Source of the DNA: Candidatus Electrothrix scaldis
Lineage (GTDB): Bacteria > Desulfobacterota > Desulfobulbia > Desulfobulbales > Desulfobulbaceae
DNA length: 64,000 nucleotides
Reading direction: 5' to 3'
NCBI GenBank assembly: GCA_033584155.1
Contig: CP138355.1
Span: 1,999,501 to 2,063,500 of the forward strand
The notes beneath the pieces are model-generated. The model was not told the DNA's origin, ran no database searches, and worked only from the letters and a program-made list of their open reading frames with translations. Positions 41,840-50,308 of this stretch are shown piece after piece; the stretch's first letter is position 1; each line of letters opens with the position of its first letter. Position numbers and translations under genes: made by a program.

Positions 41840-42587
41840 GTTCATGCCCTCCGGTGCCGCAGCGATGATCATGGCGGATCATGCGCAGGTCACCTCCGTA
41901 CATATCGCGGAGCAGTTCGCCGGTCAGCTCGCTGGTTGGGTGGACATACACTTGATTATTGACGCAGATTATCCGTTGGAAAAAGGTAGGGGAAACCCCT
42001 ATTTCATGGGTCACCATAAGGATGATCATGTTTTTATTCAGTTCTGCAAGCAGAGAAAACAGCTGTTCCTCGGACTGGCTATCCAGGCTGGCTGTAGGTT
42101 CGTCAAGGATGAGAATATCCCCTTCAGCCGCCAGAGCACGGGCAATGAGGACCCGCTGTCGCTGGCCTCCTGAGAGGGCTGAAAAAGAGCGCTTGCACAG
42201 ACCTGCCAGATTCACCGCTGCCAGAGCCTCCTGGGCAACTTCTTTGTCATGTCGTGTGTAGCGACCACTGAAGGTGCTCCCGAGCCGCCCCATGCAGACT
42301 ACCTCCAGGACAGAGATGGGATAACTTGGATCGTAGCGGGCATACTGCGGGACATAGCCTATCCGGGTACGTTCCTGCTCAGGTGTATTGCCGTAGACCC
42401 GGACCGTTCCTTGGTCCGGGCTGATCAGGCCGAGAATCAGCTTGATCAGGGTTGTTTTTCCACCGCCATTTGGGCCGACGATGGAGGCAGAGTCCCCAGG
42501 AAAAATGTCCAGATGAACATCGGTGAGTACCCGAATATCATCATAGGAATAGCTGAGGTTCCTGAGCTGGATAGCGGCATCTGCCAT
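41832..42587 (-). CDS. znuC: zinc/metal ABC transporter ATP-binding protein
   Basis: 251 residues with a complete ABC ATPase: Walker A GPNGGGKTT near residue 38, signature LSGGQRQRV, Walker B ILILDEPTASLD and the H-loop VTHEIG. The C-terminus is His-rich (HDHRCGTGGHEHD), often seen in zinc importers. Fourteen bases after znuA. Confidence 0.92.
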   Translation of the reverse strand: MADAAIQLRNLSYSYDDIRVLTDVHLDIFPGDSASIVGPNGGGKTTLIKLILGLISPDQGTVRVYGNTPEQERTRIGYVPQYARYDPSYPISVLEVVCMGRLGSTFSGRYTRHDKEVAQEALAAVNLAGLCKRSFSALSGGQRQRVLIARALAAEGDILILDEPTASLDSQSEEQLFSLLAELNKNMIILMVTHEIGVSPTFFQRIICVNNQVYVHPTSELTGELLRDMYGGDLRMIRHDHRCGTGGHEHD

Positions 42588-42601
42588 AATATATTGGGTC
42601 C

Positions 42602-43522
42602 TTACCTGGTGGAGAGGGCTGACTGTATGGCCTCGGCCATGCGTCTGAGGTTCAGTTCGATATCTTCCGCTAAGGGATCCAGCACCGCCAGCTTACCCTT
42701 GATGGCCTGAGCAACGGTCTGGGCATTTCTTCGGTCAAATTGGGGCTGGACAAAGAGGACCTTGATTTTATCAGCTTTTGCATGTTTGACTAAGGCATAG
42801 AGCTGTTTCGGGGAGGGGGCTTTTCCTTCGATCTCCACCGCCTCCTGATGCAACCCGTAAGCATGGGCAAAATAGCCGAATGCGGGATGAAAAACAAAGA
42901 ATGTTGCTCCCTGAAACGGAGCAAGCTGCTGGGTGATTTCCTGATGGAGCAGGGTTAGTTTTTCCTGCAGGATGCTGAAGTTTTGTTGGTAGGTGGGGGC
43001 ATGTTCCTGGTCGGCTGCGACCAGAGCTTTTGTCATGACAGTCGCCATTTTCTCTAAATTTTGCGGGTTGAGCCAGACATGCGGATCTGCATTTTTTTCA
43101 AGATGCTTTATTTTTTCGTGCCTGTGTTCGTCATGTTCTTCGTGCTTTCCTTCTTCATGATGATGCTCTGCTATGGCGATCCTTTTGATGTCCGCTGTTA
43201 TGTCGATGAGCTGGAGGCTCTTTGCATCATTGCTTTTTATTTTTCGAGCGATCTCTCGCTCAAAGGGCATGCCAAGGGTAAAGTAGAGGCGGGAGCGAAA
43301 AAGAGCTGTCATCTTGTCCGGGCTTGGCTGGTAGGTATGCGGTTCCTGGCCTTTGTCCAACAAAACCTGGGTACTGACAAGGTCTCCGCCGAGTTGTTTG
43401 ACCAGCCATTTTTGTGGGGCAATGGAAACGAAAACCGGCAGCGGCTCTGCGTGGGCTGGAAGCGCAACGGTTACGAGAAGAAATAAAAAAGTCAGTGTAA
43501 AGGTTCTTGTTTTTATAAACAT
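42602..43522 (-). CDS. znuA: zinc/metal ABC transporter substrate-binding protein
   Basis: 306 residues with a cleavable signal (ending PAHA). ZnuA/cluster A-I fold: VSIAPQKWLVKQLGGD, EPHTYQPSPDKM (metal His), a His/Glu-rich flexible loop at about 117-140 (EHHHEEGKHEEHDEHRHEK), then DPHVWLNP and FHPAFGYFAHAYGL. The loop favours zinc. Its 5' end plus upstream region is duplicated at 44677-44945. Confidence 0.92.
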   Translation of the reverse strand: MFIKTRTFTLTFLFLLVTVALPAHAEPLPVFVSIAPQKWLVKQLGGDLVSTQVLLDKGQEPHTYQPSPDKMTALFRSRLYFTLGMPFEREIARKIKSNDAKSLQLIDITADIKRIAIAEHHHEEGKHEEHDEHRHEKIKHLEKNADPHVWLNPQNLEKMATVMTKALVAADQEHAPTYQQNFSILQEKLTLLHQEITQQLAPFQGATFFVFHPAFGYFAHAYGLHQEAVEIEGKAPSPKQLYALVKHAKADKIKVLFVQPQFDRRNAQTVAQAIKGKLAVLDPLAEDIELNLRRMAEAIQSALSTR

Positions 43523-43660
43523 TTTGTAGAAGAAAGGGAGGGTATGAGCAAGGGTATCGTTATGTCATTATGGGTGATCCCGACAGAATCGGGATAGGTT
43601 GGAAGAGATTATACATGAAATAAGAGGTGGTGTCATCTTTTGTGCTTTGGCGGGGTATGG
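43382..43660. repeat. Direct repeat copy A (znuA 5' end + upstream region)
   Basis: 279 bases, nearly identical to 44677-44945 in the same orientation. It covers the first ~47 codons of intact znuA and the intergenic segment with the ATCCCGA/TCGGGAT hairpin at 43577-43595. After GGCGGGGTATGG the copies diverge. Confidence 0.88.
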
Positions 43661-43721
43661 GGCGAGGAAATTTTTACGGTGAGATAGGAGGGTAGTGGTG
43701 GAGGGTTTTGAAGTGCGGTTG

Positions 43722-43868
43722 TCAGTGCGAAAGCCAGACAACCAGCTCAAACTGCTGCACGGTTGCTTTATCTCTGCGCCATATCCTCCAGACGGTGCGG
43801 CTGTGGCGGACAAGCAGGTCTTTCAGGCGGACAGGGTAATAAAGGGCTCTTCGCATATTAGTGGGGAA
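43722..43868 (-). pseudogene. Remnant of an NTP_transf_5-like gene (C-terminal end only)
   Basis: Reading the - strand up to the TGA at 43722-43724 gives LYYPVRLKDLLVRHSRTVW and a VVWLSH end. This aligns with FYYPVRLKEIFQRHFHKTL and IDWLSH at the C-terminus of the intact gene at 45011. Upstream the match slips into another frame (REHLSP) and then vanishes. It is a degraded paralogous 3' end, not an intact gene. Confidence 0.75.
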
Positions 43869-44089
43869 AGATGCTCGCGTAATTCAGGCTCTCAATCCCG
43901 GAATATTGTATCACATGTCGCGATAATCCTTCGTTACGGCTTGTGAACGCATAATGTTTGGAGAGAGCAGTTAAACGAAAAAGGCTTTTCTCCCCACTAA
44001 TCTGCGATGAGCCGAAAAACATTGCAGTATGTACAATGCAGCCATATAATGAAGCACAAACTATGCATACAATACATACAGGAGACTCC

Positions 44090-44281
44090 ATGCGAACAAC
44101 ATTAAATATTGATGACGCATTATTTGAAGAAGCCCGGCTTCTCACAGGTATTACAGAAAAAACCGCCCTTGTGCGCAACGGTCTTCAGGCACTGATCGCA
44201 CGGGAAAGCAGTCGTCGTCTCGCCCGCCTCGGCGGGAGCGAACCAAGGCTGAAAAGTATACCCCGGCGGCAGTCGGAGTAG
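44090..44281 (+). CDS. vapB: VapB-type antitoxin
   Basis: 63 residues: an RTTLNIDDALFEEARLL ribbon-helix-helix head followed by KTALVRNGLQALIARESSRR and a basic tail. This is the short VapB form that pairs with PIN toxins. AGGAGA Shine-Dalgarno. Upstream bases 44030-44080 contain TGTACA and TATGCATA palindromes that could be the operator. VapC follows after five bases. Confidence 0.85.
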   Translation: MRTTLNIDDALFEEARLLTGITEKTALVRNGLQALIARESSRRLARLGGSEPRLKSIPRRQSE

Positions 44282-44286
44282 CAGGC

Positions 44287-44655
44287 ATGATTCTGGCGGA
44301 TACATCCGTATGGATCGACCACCTGCGCAAGACGGATGACCTGCTGGTGTCGCTGCTCAACTCCGCGCAAGTCGCCATTCATCCTTTTATCATCGGCGAA
44401 CTGGCCTGCGGCAATCTCAAAAATCGAACTGAACTGCTCGCCCTGTTCAAAAAACTACCTGCGGTTCAATCTGCCCGGCAGGAAGAAGTGCTGTATTTTA
44501 TTGAACACAATCAGCTCATGGGCCGGGGCATCGGATTTATTGATGCCCATCTTCTCGCCTCTCTTGCCTTGAGCAGCCATACCCTGCTTTGGACACGCGA
44601 CAAACGTCTCGCCCTTGCAGCTCAACAGCTCGGCATAGCGTTCAATGAAGATTGA
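44287..44655 (+). CDS. vapC: VapC-type PIN-domain toxin ribonuclease
   Basis: 122 residues. The four acidic PIN residues are visible: Asp5 (ILADTSVWID), Glu38 (IIGELACG), Asp86 (GFIDAHLLAS) and Asp105 (WTRDKRL). Complete, so an active Mg-dependent RNase (often against tRNA) held by VapB is likely. The pair lies between duplicated DNA blocks. Confidence 0.9.
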   Translation: MILADTSVWIDHLRKTDDLLVSLLNSAQVAIHPFIIGELACGNLKNRTELLALFKKLPAVQSARQEEVLYFIEHNQLMGRGIGFIDAHLLASLALSSHTLLWTRDKRLALAAQQLGIAFNED

Positions 44656-44676
44656 CTGCCTCCTTCATCTCCTGCA

Positions 44677-44945
44677 GTCTCCACCGAGTTGTTTGACCAG
44701 CCATTTTTGTGGGGCAATGGAAACGAAAACCGGCAGCGGCTCTGCGTGGGCTGGAAGCGCAACGGTTACGAGAAGAAATAAAAAAGTCAGTGTAAAGGTA
44801 TAAACATTTTGTAGAAGAAAGGGCGGGCATGAGCAAGGGTATCGTTATGTCATCATGGATGATCCCGACAGAATCGGGATAGGTTGGAAGAGATTATACA
44901 TGAAATAAGAGGTGGTGTCATCTTTTGTGCTTTGGCGGGGTATGG
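44677..44945. repeat. Direct repeat copy B containing a znuA 5' fragment
   Basis: 269 bases matching 43382-43660. The copy of the znuA start carries a 10-base deletion just after the ATG region, which shifts the frame, and the rest of znuA is absent. The ATCCCGA/TCGGGAT hairpin is kept at 44861-44879. It ends 65 bases before the stop of the intact nucleotidyltransferase gene. Confidence 0.85.
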
Positions 44946-45010
44946 TGATGGGGGTTTTTACAGAGAGGGGGCAGTGGAGCAGGAAAGTAGAGAGCTTTGT
45001 CGTGCGGGTG

Positions 45011-46264
45011 TCAATGCGAGAGCCAGTCTATCAGGCCTAGTTGTCTGTCAACTAGGCTGAGGGTTTCTTTATCTTGGTACAGCAGCCGAAGTGTCTTGTG
45101 GAAATGTCTTTGAAAAATTTCTTTTAGACGTACAGGATAATAGAAATAGACTCGTGAAGAAGCTGGAGATATGTAGTACATTTGTGCAAGCTCTTTTCGA
45201 GGAGGAAACGTTCTTTCGAGGAGGATGGATATTTTTTGCAAAGAAGATTTCTTTTTCCAGAAATGTAAAAGCTCCTTCGGATAGATAACTTCCTTATCTG
45301 AAGTTGCAAAGATTTGCTCTTTAGCCCAGATGATTGCTTGGTTATCCGGTTTGTCAGGTTTAAGTGCTTCCAGTACCCACTGTGGTATATCTGCATTTAA
45401 AAGGGATTTTGCGAGGTGGAGTGAGAGATAGACGGGATTGCTTGCTCTCCAGCTGCGGGCGCGAAGCTGCAACTCATCCCAATTTATTTCGTCATTGTGA
45501 TAACGGATAACTTCCCGGATGTCGCAGAAGGACTTCAGGCCGTTTGTAAACATATGATGCATAGATGTGTGTAAACACAGGTGCAGCAAGAGATCTTCAG
45601 GGGATAATGTCAATGTTTCAAGTCCAGTAGTCTCAGTTGACCATGCTCTTGTCCATAATCCATCTATATCAATCTTATATGATTGTGCCTCTTCCGCAAT
45701 CGAAGAGTGTACGTCTAAGCATATTTTACCATTTGTTAGGTCAGGAAAATGTTTAAAATGTGGTGGAAGCTGATAATTATTGGTTATGAGCTTTACCTGT
45801 TTCTCATTCGTGACGGTGAAACCGATTTGAAATAGCAGGTTGACTGATTGTCTTAGGTCTTTTTTTTTGACCATTATGTCAATATCGCTCATCGGGCGAA
45901 GAGCGATATTACCATAAATAATTTTGGCAAGATGCGCTCCTTTGAGAAGGATGACCGGAATATTTTCATCCTGTAATACCTTGAGGATTTTTGATAGTTC
46001 GCTATACAGGCTGGTATTCCACCAGACAGTCTCTAGATATGCTGATCTTAATGCCTGGGTAATGCTTGCCGGGACAATTGGTTCAAGGTGCGGCGTTGAT
46101 AAAGTTTGATAAAGTAGAGAAGTGACTCGGTGTCTATTTGCTTTATGCACAACGGCATCCAAGTCTTCTTTTGAAAGCTGTGCAAGCTTTACAGGGATCA
46201 ATTCGGCTGATTCCTTTCGAAGAAAAAAGAGCAGCAGCTCGTTGGCCGTCTTGGATTCCATCAT
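45011..46264 (-). CDS. nucleotidyltransferase family protein (NTP_transf_5)
   Basis: 417 residues from the ATG at 46264 (the frame is open from 46312, inside the previous gene). The catalytic core is IPVILLKGAHLAKIIYGN followed by RPMSDIDIMVKKKDL, the DxD of the nucleotidyltransferase fold. A helical C-terminal half follows. The family recurs in peptide-modification clusters (with PqqD, HprK-like and S26-like genes), where its role is poorly known. Last gene of the RiPP-like operon. Its 3' end has a degraded paralogue at 43722. Confidence 0.82.
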   Translation of the reverse strand: MMESKTANELLLFFLRKESAELIPVKLAQLSKEDLDAVVHKANRHRVTSLLYQTLSTPHLEPIVPASITQALRSAYLETVWWNTSLYSELSKILKVLQDENIPVILLKGAHLAKIIYGNIALRPMSDIDIMVKKKDLRQSVNLLFQIGFTVTNEKQVKLITNNYQLPPHFKHFPDLTNGKICLDVHSSIAEEAQSYKIDIDGLWTRAWSTETTGLETLTLSPEDLLLHLCLHTSMHHMFTNGLKSFCDIREVIRYHNDEINWDELQLRARSWRASNPVYLSLHLAKSLLNADIPQWVLEALKPDKPDNQAIIWAKEQIFATSDKEVIYPKELLHFWKKKSSLQKISILLERTFPPRKELAQMYYISPASSRVYFYYPVRLKEIFQRHFHKTLRLLYQDKETLSLVDRQLGLIDWLSH

Positions 46265-46268
46265 TCTG

Positions 46269-46748
46269 TCATAAATTTTGTTTCCAGATGCGTTGAAAAC
46301 GTCGATACGCACCCCTTTGAAACCTTCGTAAAGTCAAGGTTCCTCTGTAAAGATAAAATCCGAGTGGATTGGTATGCAACCAGAGCAGACCTGCCAACCG
46401 CCAAAATCCTCTTTCAAATATACGTTTGCAGTCTTTTCGCCAAGCGGTAGTGACACGGCCTAATACATTTTCTTTGGTGAATGGTCCTTCGCTCCAGGAC
46501 TGTGCATCACCCCGAATAAAGAAAGAGGCTCCATTTATGCTGATGATGCGGTGCAGTACATAGCGTTCTTCTGATTGTACTAAGACCATGTCGCCAAGCC
46601 GAAGCTGCCGTGCCGGTTTAAGCTCTACCGTGTCGCTGTCATGGAGAAAAGGCATCATGCTGGAGCCATTCACTGTCATGCGGACATGTTGCCCTCGTTT
46701 TAGTGCAGCATGGATGAGCGGCATCAGCTCTCGGGCCGGAAGGATCAT
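46269..46748 (-). CDS. S26-like signal peptidase family protein (S24/S26)
   Basis: 159 residues. VNGSSMMPFLHDSDTVEL carries the catalytic Ser motif, followed by GDMVLVQ and YVLHRIISI; RGDAQSWSEGP closes the catalytic domain. There is no clear N-terminal membrane span, unlike LepB, so it may act in the cytoplasm. Probable leader-cleaving protease of the peptide cluster. Overlaps the HprK-like gene as ATGA. Confidence 0.75.
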   Translation of the reverse strand: MILPARELMPLIHAALKRGQHVRMTVNGSSMMPFLHDSDTVELKPARQLRLGDMVLVQSEERYVLHRIISINGASFFIRGDAQSWSEGPFTKENVLGRVTTAWRKDCKRIFERGFWRLAGLLWLHTNPLGFYLYRGTLTLRRFQRGAYRRFQRIWKQNL

Positions 46749-47620
46749 ATGACCGAGCGTACCAGCGGGATCACTGCCCGCTCAGGTCGGCAGCGCAGGC
46801 GGTAAACGGGCACCTGTTTGAGGAGAGTGTTGAGATTATCCAGAGCGCGTTGTATCAGTGTGCTATCCCAATAAGGTAAGAAAGCACGGGCAGCAAGCTG
46901 CGGGGCTGCTACTGCCGGACTCAGCGGTTCAACAGCGTTTTTCGATGCTTGTTCAAGAAGAACAAGGGCGGATAGCGGCACGGCATGGTTGCGGGCGATG
47001 TCAGACGTACCACCCCACGGCGTGCCGTAACACATCGCTCCAGTTTTATTTGCCCGGACAGCGATGCGGTCGTCATTCATAGATATCACGCCCAGCTCTT
47101 GATTCCACAGCTCAAGCTGCGTGCTTTTTCCTGCCCCGGAATGGCCGACAAAGACAATGCCCTTGCCGTTGTCATCCAAACCGGAGGCGTGAAAGACTAG
47201 CCCACCAGTGCAAAGAATGGCTGTGCGGAGAATCAACTCGCCTGCACCAATATTGAGCAGGCTTTGCCAAAGCGGGCTGCGGCGGTGCTCGGTCAAGGTC
47301 AGGTCATCCCAACCAGCATTGGCCTGTAGAACGGCTTGGGGTTGCGTTTCCTGATATCGCAAAGTGGCATAGCAGTCTGTTCCTTCTCGGTGCATTGTCC
47401 AGATTGAGCCGGGATCATAGATTAGGTCACCGCATGGAGCGGGCGGCTCTGCGCTTTCCTGCCAGAACAGTGATACGCTGACCAGCGGTTTTTCTTTTTT
47501 GTTCGCAACAAAAAATGGCCCCAATCGTTCTTCAATACCAAGTTCTGCAATGGAAAGCGGGCTGGTCAGCTCAATCTGAATCCCGGCAATGCGAATGGGA
47601 ATTCTATGCAGAGTGGGCAT
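46745..47620 (-). CDS. HPr kinase-like protein of a peptide-modification cluster
   Basis: 291 residues from the ATG at 47620 (AAGGAA upstream), overlapping the radical SAM gene. The P-loop is FVGHSGAGKSTQLELW near residue 155, and ISMNDDRIAVR matches the HprK catalytic Asp region. The N-terminal ~140 residues are beta-rich. Family members beside PqqD and NTP_transf_5 genes are thought to modify peptides or sense precursors; the substrate is unknown. Confidence 0.8.
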   Translation of the reverse strand: MPTLHRIPIRIAGIQIELTSPLSIAELGIEERLGPFFVANKKEKPLVSVSLFWQESAEPPAPCGDLIYDPGSIWTMHREGTDCYATLRYQETQPQAVLQANAGWDDLTLTEHRRSPLWQSLLNIGAGELILRTAILCTGGLVFHASGLDDNGKGIVFVGHSGAGKSTQLELWNQELGVISMNDDRIAVRANKTGAMCYGTPWGGTSDIARNHAVPLSALVLLEQASKNAVEPLSPAVAAPQLAARAFLPYWDSTLIQRALDNLNTLLKQVPVYRLRCRPERAVIPLVRSVI

Positions 47621-48683
47621 AGCGTTCCTTGCGGGCACGGGCGATTTCGCAAAGATACGGAACCGGCTTGGTCAATGTACCGGTTTCCAATAAAGACCAT
47701 GCAGGACAGCGCGGGCAATAACTACGTATTTCACAGGCAAGGCAGGTGGGATCAAGTGGCGGAGCAGAATCCACAAAATGCTGTACTTGCTTCCATGCTG
47801 CACTGAAGCCGATGTCAAGTGGGTGAACGGCAGGCTGTGTCAGATCAATGCAGGTATTCATTGCTCCGTATGGATTGATAACAAAAGTAGCTTTTCCAGC
47901 TTGACAGTAAAAATTTTTTTCACTATTCATGTCGCCGGATGATTCTTTCGTTACGGTCTCCGTTAACTCTGTGGACGAAATTAGGTTGTCAGATTCCAAT
48001 TTGATACATTCCGCTGCAGACATCCGCCAGTCAGTTGCTTCTGACGATCCGCCATCTCTTCTCTTGCTAATCAACCAACTAGCGGAAAACGGTAGCCCCT
48101 CGTCATGCGCTATTTTTCGCATTGCTTCCAATTCGTTGACGTTGCGGCGGGTGAGCGTGGATTTCAGCCCCAAAGGAATGCGTTGCCTGACAAGAGCCTC
48201 AATCCCGGCACGGCAACGGGCATAACTTCCCGGAACTCCGGTGACAGTCTCATATGTTTCTGCGGTTGCGCCGTAGAGTGTTACTTCGGTCCAGCTGGGC
48301 GGGGCTTCAGCCAGACGGGAAGCAATAGATTCGGTGATTAACGTGCCATTAGTGAATAATGTGAGGATGAATCCAAGGCGGGTGAGAGGTTGATATATTT
48401 CGAAGAAGTCAGGCCGCAGAAAGACTTCTCCACCGGTCAACAGAAGAAAGACCATGCCGCTGTCTTTTGCCTGTCGCGCCAGCTCAAGCCATTGTTCCGC
48501 TGTAAGCTCCGTGCTTCGCCGGACGGCATCAGTGGCAGAATGACTAATATAGCACATCCGACAGGAGAGATTACAGCGTTCGGTCAACTCGAAGGTTCCC
48601 TTGACTGGCTGGTGGACAGCAGCAGCCAGTTTGTACAGCTCTCGCACCAAGGGGACATAATCAGAAGGCAGGGACTGTGTCAT
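47604..48683 (-). CDS. radical SAM/SPASM peptide-modifying enzyme
   Basis: 359 residues. The radical SAM cluster motif is CNLSCRMC (CX3CX2C) near residue 37, followed by the GGE motif (LLTGGEVFLRPDFFE). A C-terminal SPASM-like region has spaced cysteines (FYCQAGKATFVINPYG, TCLACEIRSYCPRCPAWS, YLCEI) for auxiliary Fe-S clusters. It would install a radical-made crosslink or epimerisation on a peptide held by PqqD. Overlaps pqqD by four bases. Confidence 0.88.
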   Translation of the reverse strand: MTQSLPSDYVPLVRELYKLAAAVHQPVKGTFELTERCNLSCRMCYISHSATDAVRRSTELTAEQWLELARQAKDSGMVFLLLTGGEVFLRPDFFEIYQPLTRLGFILTLFTNGTLITESIASRLAEAPPSWTEVTLYGATAETYETVTGVPGSYARCRAGIEALVRQRIPLGLKSTLTRRNVNELEAMRKIAHDEGLPFSASWLISKRRDGGSSEATDWRMSAAECIKLESDNLISSTELTETVTKESSGDMNSEKNFYCQAGKATFVINPYGAMNTCIDLTQPAVHPLDIGFSAAWKQVQHFVDSAPPLDPTCLACEIRSYCPRCPAWSLLETGTLTKPVPYLCEIARARKERYAHSA

Positions 48684-48946
48684 TGCACAAGTAGCTCCAT
48701 CCTCGTTATCTCGTCGATGAACGTTTGCACATCAGCACGAGCACGCTGCGAATCAACATCGAACTCCTCTGCCACAGCAGCGGTAAGGTCATCTAATGTG
48801 CGTTCTTCGGCCAGCAGTTCCCACACACAAGCTGCCGTTTCGTTCAAAGTGACGAGACCATTCATATCCATCACCTGTGAACCAATCGGCACCAGCAGTT
48901 TTTCACCGGCGATATTTTGTAAGATAAAGTCAGATTTTCTTTTCAT
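48680..48946 (-). CDS. PqqD-family peptide chaperone (RiPP recognition element)
   Basis: 88 residues with the PqqD fold pattern: a strand pair (DFILQNIAGEKLLVPIG), VMDMNGLVTLNETAACVWELL and a helical AVAEEFDVDSQRARADVQTF. PqqD domains bind RiPP leader peptides and present them to radical SAM enzymes. Its ATG follows directly on the stop of the 52-residue ORF at 48947. Confidence 0.85.
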   Translation of the reverse strand: MKRKSDFILQNIAGEKLLVPIGSQVMDMNGLVTLNETAACVWELLAEERTLDDLTAAVAEEFDVDSQRARADVQTFIDEITRMELLVQ

Positions 48947-49105
48947 TTATGAATCCATCTGACCACTATTGCAACCAGGAGTAACCCCGCTAGTATCTTT
49001 ATCACATTTCGTTAATCTTTCTTCTATCTTTAGAGGTATAAAGGTTGCCTTTGGAGGTTTGTAAGGTTTTTTCTGCTTGTTCTGTGGCTCGTTCTGCTTT
49101 TCCAT
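48947..49105 (-). CDS. candidate RiPP precursor peptide, 52 aa
   Basis: ATG at 49105 with a strong AAGGAGG Shine-Dalgarno; TAA at 48947-48949 touches the pqqD start. The N-terminal part is charged and leader-like (EKQNEPQNKQKKPYKP), followed by PPKATFIPLKIEERL. The C-terminal ~20 residues hold Cys at 34 and 45 among Asp, Thr, Ser, Gly and Asn, a plausible core. The KPY..P....I.L..EERL..C layout resembles known radical SAM-modified precursor peptides. Not in routine ORF calls because of its length. Confidence 0.72.
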   Translation of the reverse strand: MEKQNEPQNKQKKPYKPPKATFIPLKIEERLTKCDKDTSGVTPGCNSGQMDS

Positions 49106-49170
49106 CTTCCTTCCTCCTTGAAGAAAGTTGTACTGAAATCAACCGACGCTGCTGCATCTCTCATTGATCA

Positions 49171-49524
49171 TTATTCATCCGTCCCTGGCTGCTCCGCCTT
49201 CCTCTCAGGCCGCTTCCGCTCGCTTGTCCTCGTGCCGCCGACCATATCGTATTCTGGAGAGTCAGCCCCGAAAACTCCCTTGACCGCCGCCCGCACCTGC
49301 ACCATATGATCGCTCAGATGCCCGGCCTGCTCCCCTTTCCGATCGACCAGCCGCGTCCGTTCAACGTTGACGGCATCCAGTTCATCAACCGCAGTTTCCA
49401 GCCCGGCAATCTTCGTTTCCATATCCACAGCCTTCAACCCGTCAGGAAGACGATCATCAATTTTCTCCAGGGCCTTCTTTATCTCGTTTGCTTCCTGCAA
49501 TAATTTTGGTACGCTTTTGCTCAT
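49171..49524 (-). CDS. hypothetical coiled-coil protein, 117 aa
   Basis: AAGGAG Shine-Dalgarno nine bases before ATG. Heptad-like helices run over residues 8-85 (LLQEANEIKKALEKI, ETKIAGLETAVDELDAV), then a charged disordered tail (RTSERKRPERKAEQ). No signal peptide or known domain. It lies 65 bases upstream of the RiPP precursor ORF on the same strand and could share its transcript. Confidence 0.65.
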   Translation of the reverse strand: MSKSVPKLLQEANEIKKALEKIDDRLPDGLKAVDMETKIAGLETAVDELDAVNVERTRLVDRKGEQAGHLSDHMVQVRAAVKGVFGADSPEYDMVGGTRTSERKRPERKAEQPGTDE

Positions 49525-49603
49525 AATATGTATCTCCTTTTCTTTTTGTCGTAGGCTTTCGATTAAAAGGCGACCGGTCTCCCTAGAAAGCCCTCTGTCC
49601 GCC

Positions 49604-49771
49604 TTTTAATTCCCACGGCCCGGATTTAAAAGAAAGGGCACTGTATTTTAATTCCCGGAATCCGACGTTAAAAGAATAAGCACCGCATTTTAAACCCAGG
49701 AACTCAGCTTTAAAAGAATAAGGGGCACCTTTTAATTCTCATGACCCGCCTTTAAAAAATGATTGCTCGTT
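49604..49771. repeat. Four 42-bp tandem repeats with inverted TTTTAA / TTAAAA halves
   Basis: Units start at 49604, 49646, 49688 and 49730, exactly 42 bases apart. Each begins TTTTAA, has a variable GC-rich middle, and carries TTTAAAA or TTAAAAG about 22 bases in. Stop codons in every frame make coding unlikely. A regulatory, replication-related or structural role is open. Confidence 0.75.
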
Positions 49772-50308
49772 TTCTTTTCACTGCCTGAGAGATTGTTTTG
49801 TTGAACAAGCTGATATTTACTTTATTGCGATATAATAATTTATACTGAACATGGTTTTATAATTACCGCAAGTAAAAAAACGATATATCAATAAGTTGAA
49901 AACGATTCATGTTCTCAAAAAAGCCCGGATGGCCCTTCGTCGCAAGGATAAGCCCGTTTTTTACTCCCAAAGAAAACTTACGGTTTATGTACAAGGCCCG
50001 AGAAAGAGACTTTGCAGTATAAAAAAACTGTACGTTTGTTTTTTAAGAAAAAAAGTGAGATAGGACAGGCAAGGGAGGACGGCTTCAAGAAAGAACGCTG
50101 TCTGCACCGAAGTCTGGGCAGTTACCAGCTGCGGGCAGTCGGTAGTGAGATGGTGGGATCAGTTGCGGTTGAATAATAAGGGAGCGATTGACCTGCTCTG
50201 TTCGATCCTCTGTTGTAAAGCTTTTCTGGGATTGGTCAGGACGCCTACTGACTCAACCCCGAGATCAGTAGGCAGAGGGCCGAGGAGTAAAAAATAATGG
50301 TGTTGTGC
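49772..50308. other. Intergenic region without supported genes
   Basis: About 540 bases, AT-rich on the left. A 56-codon frame starting near 49895 has no Shine-Dalgarno or family likeness. I see no terminator or RNA gene here. Confidence 0.35.

Noticed and set aside
43858-44178. - strand ORF over the vapB region
   Set aside because: Overlaps vapB, which has a Shine-Dalgarno, RHH motif and partner toxin; the left end is intergenic remnant.
45011-49105. Lasso-peptide cluster
   Set aside because: PqqD, kinase-like and nucleotidyltransferase genes occur in lasso clusters, but no asparagine-synthetase-like cyclase or transglutaminase-like protease is present; a radical SAM/SPASM enzyme is.
49895-50062. 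56-codon + strand frame of basic character
   Set aside because: TTG start, no ribosome-binding site, no recognised motif.
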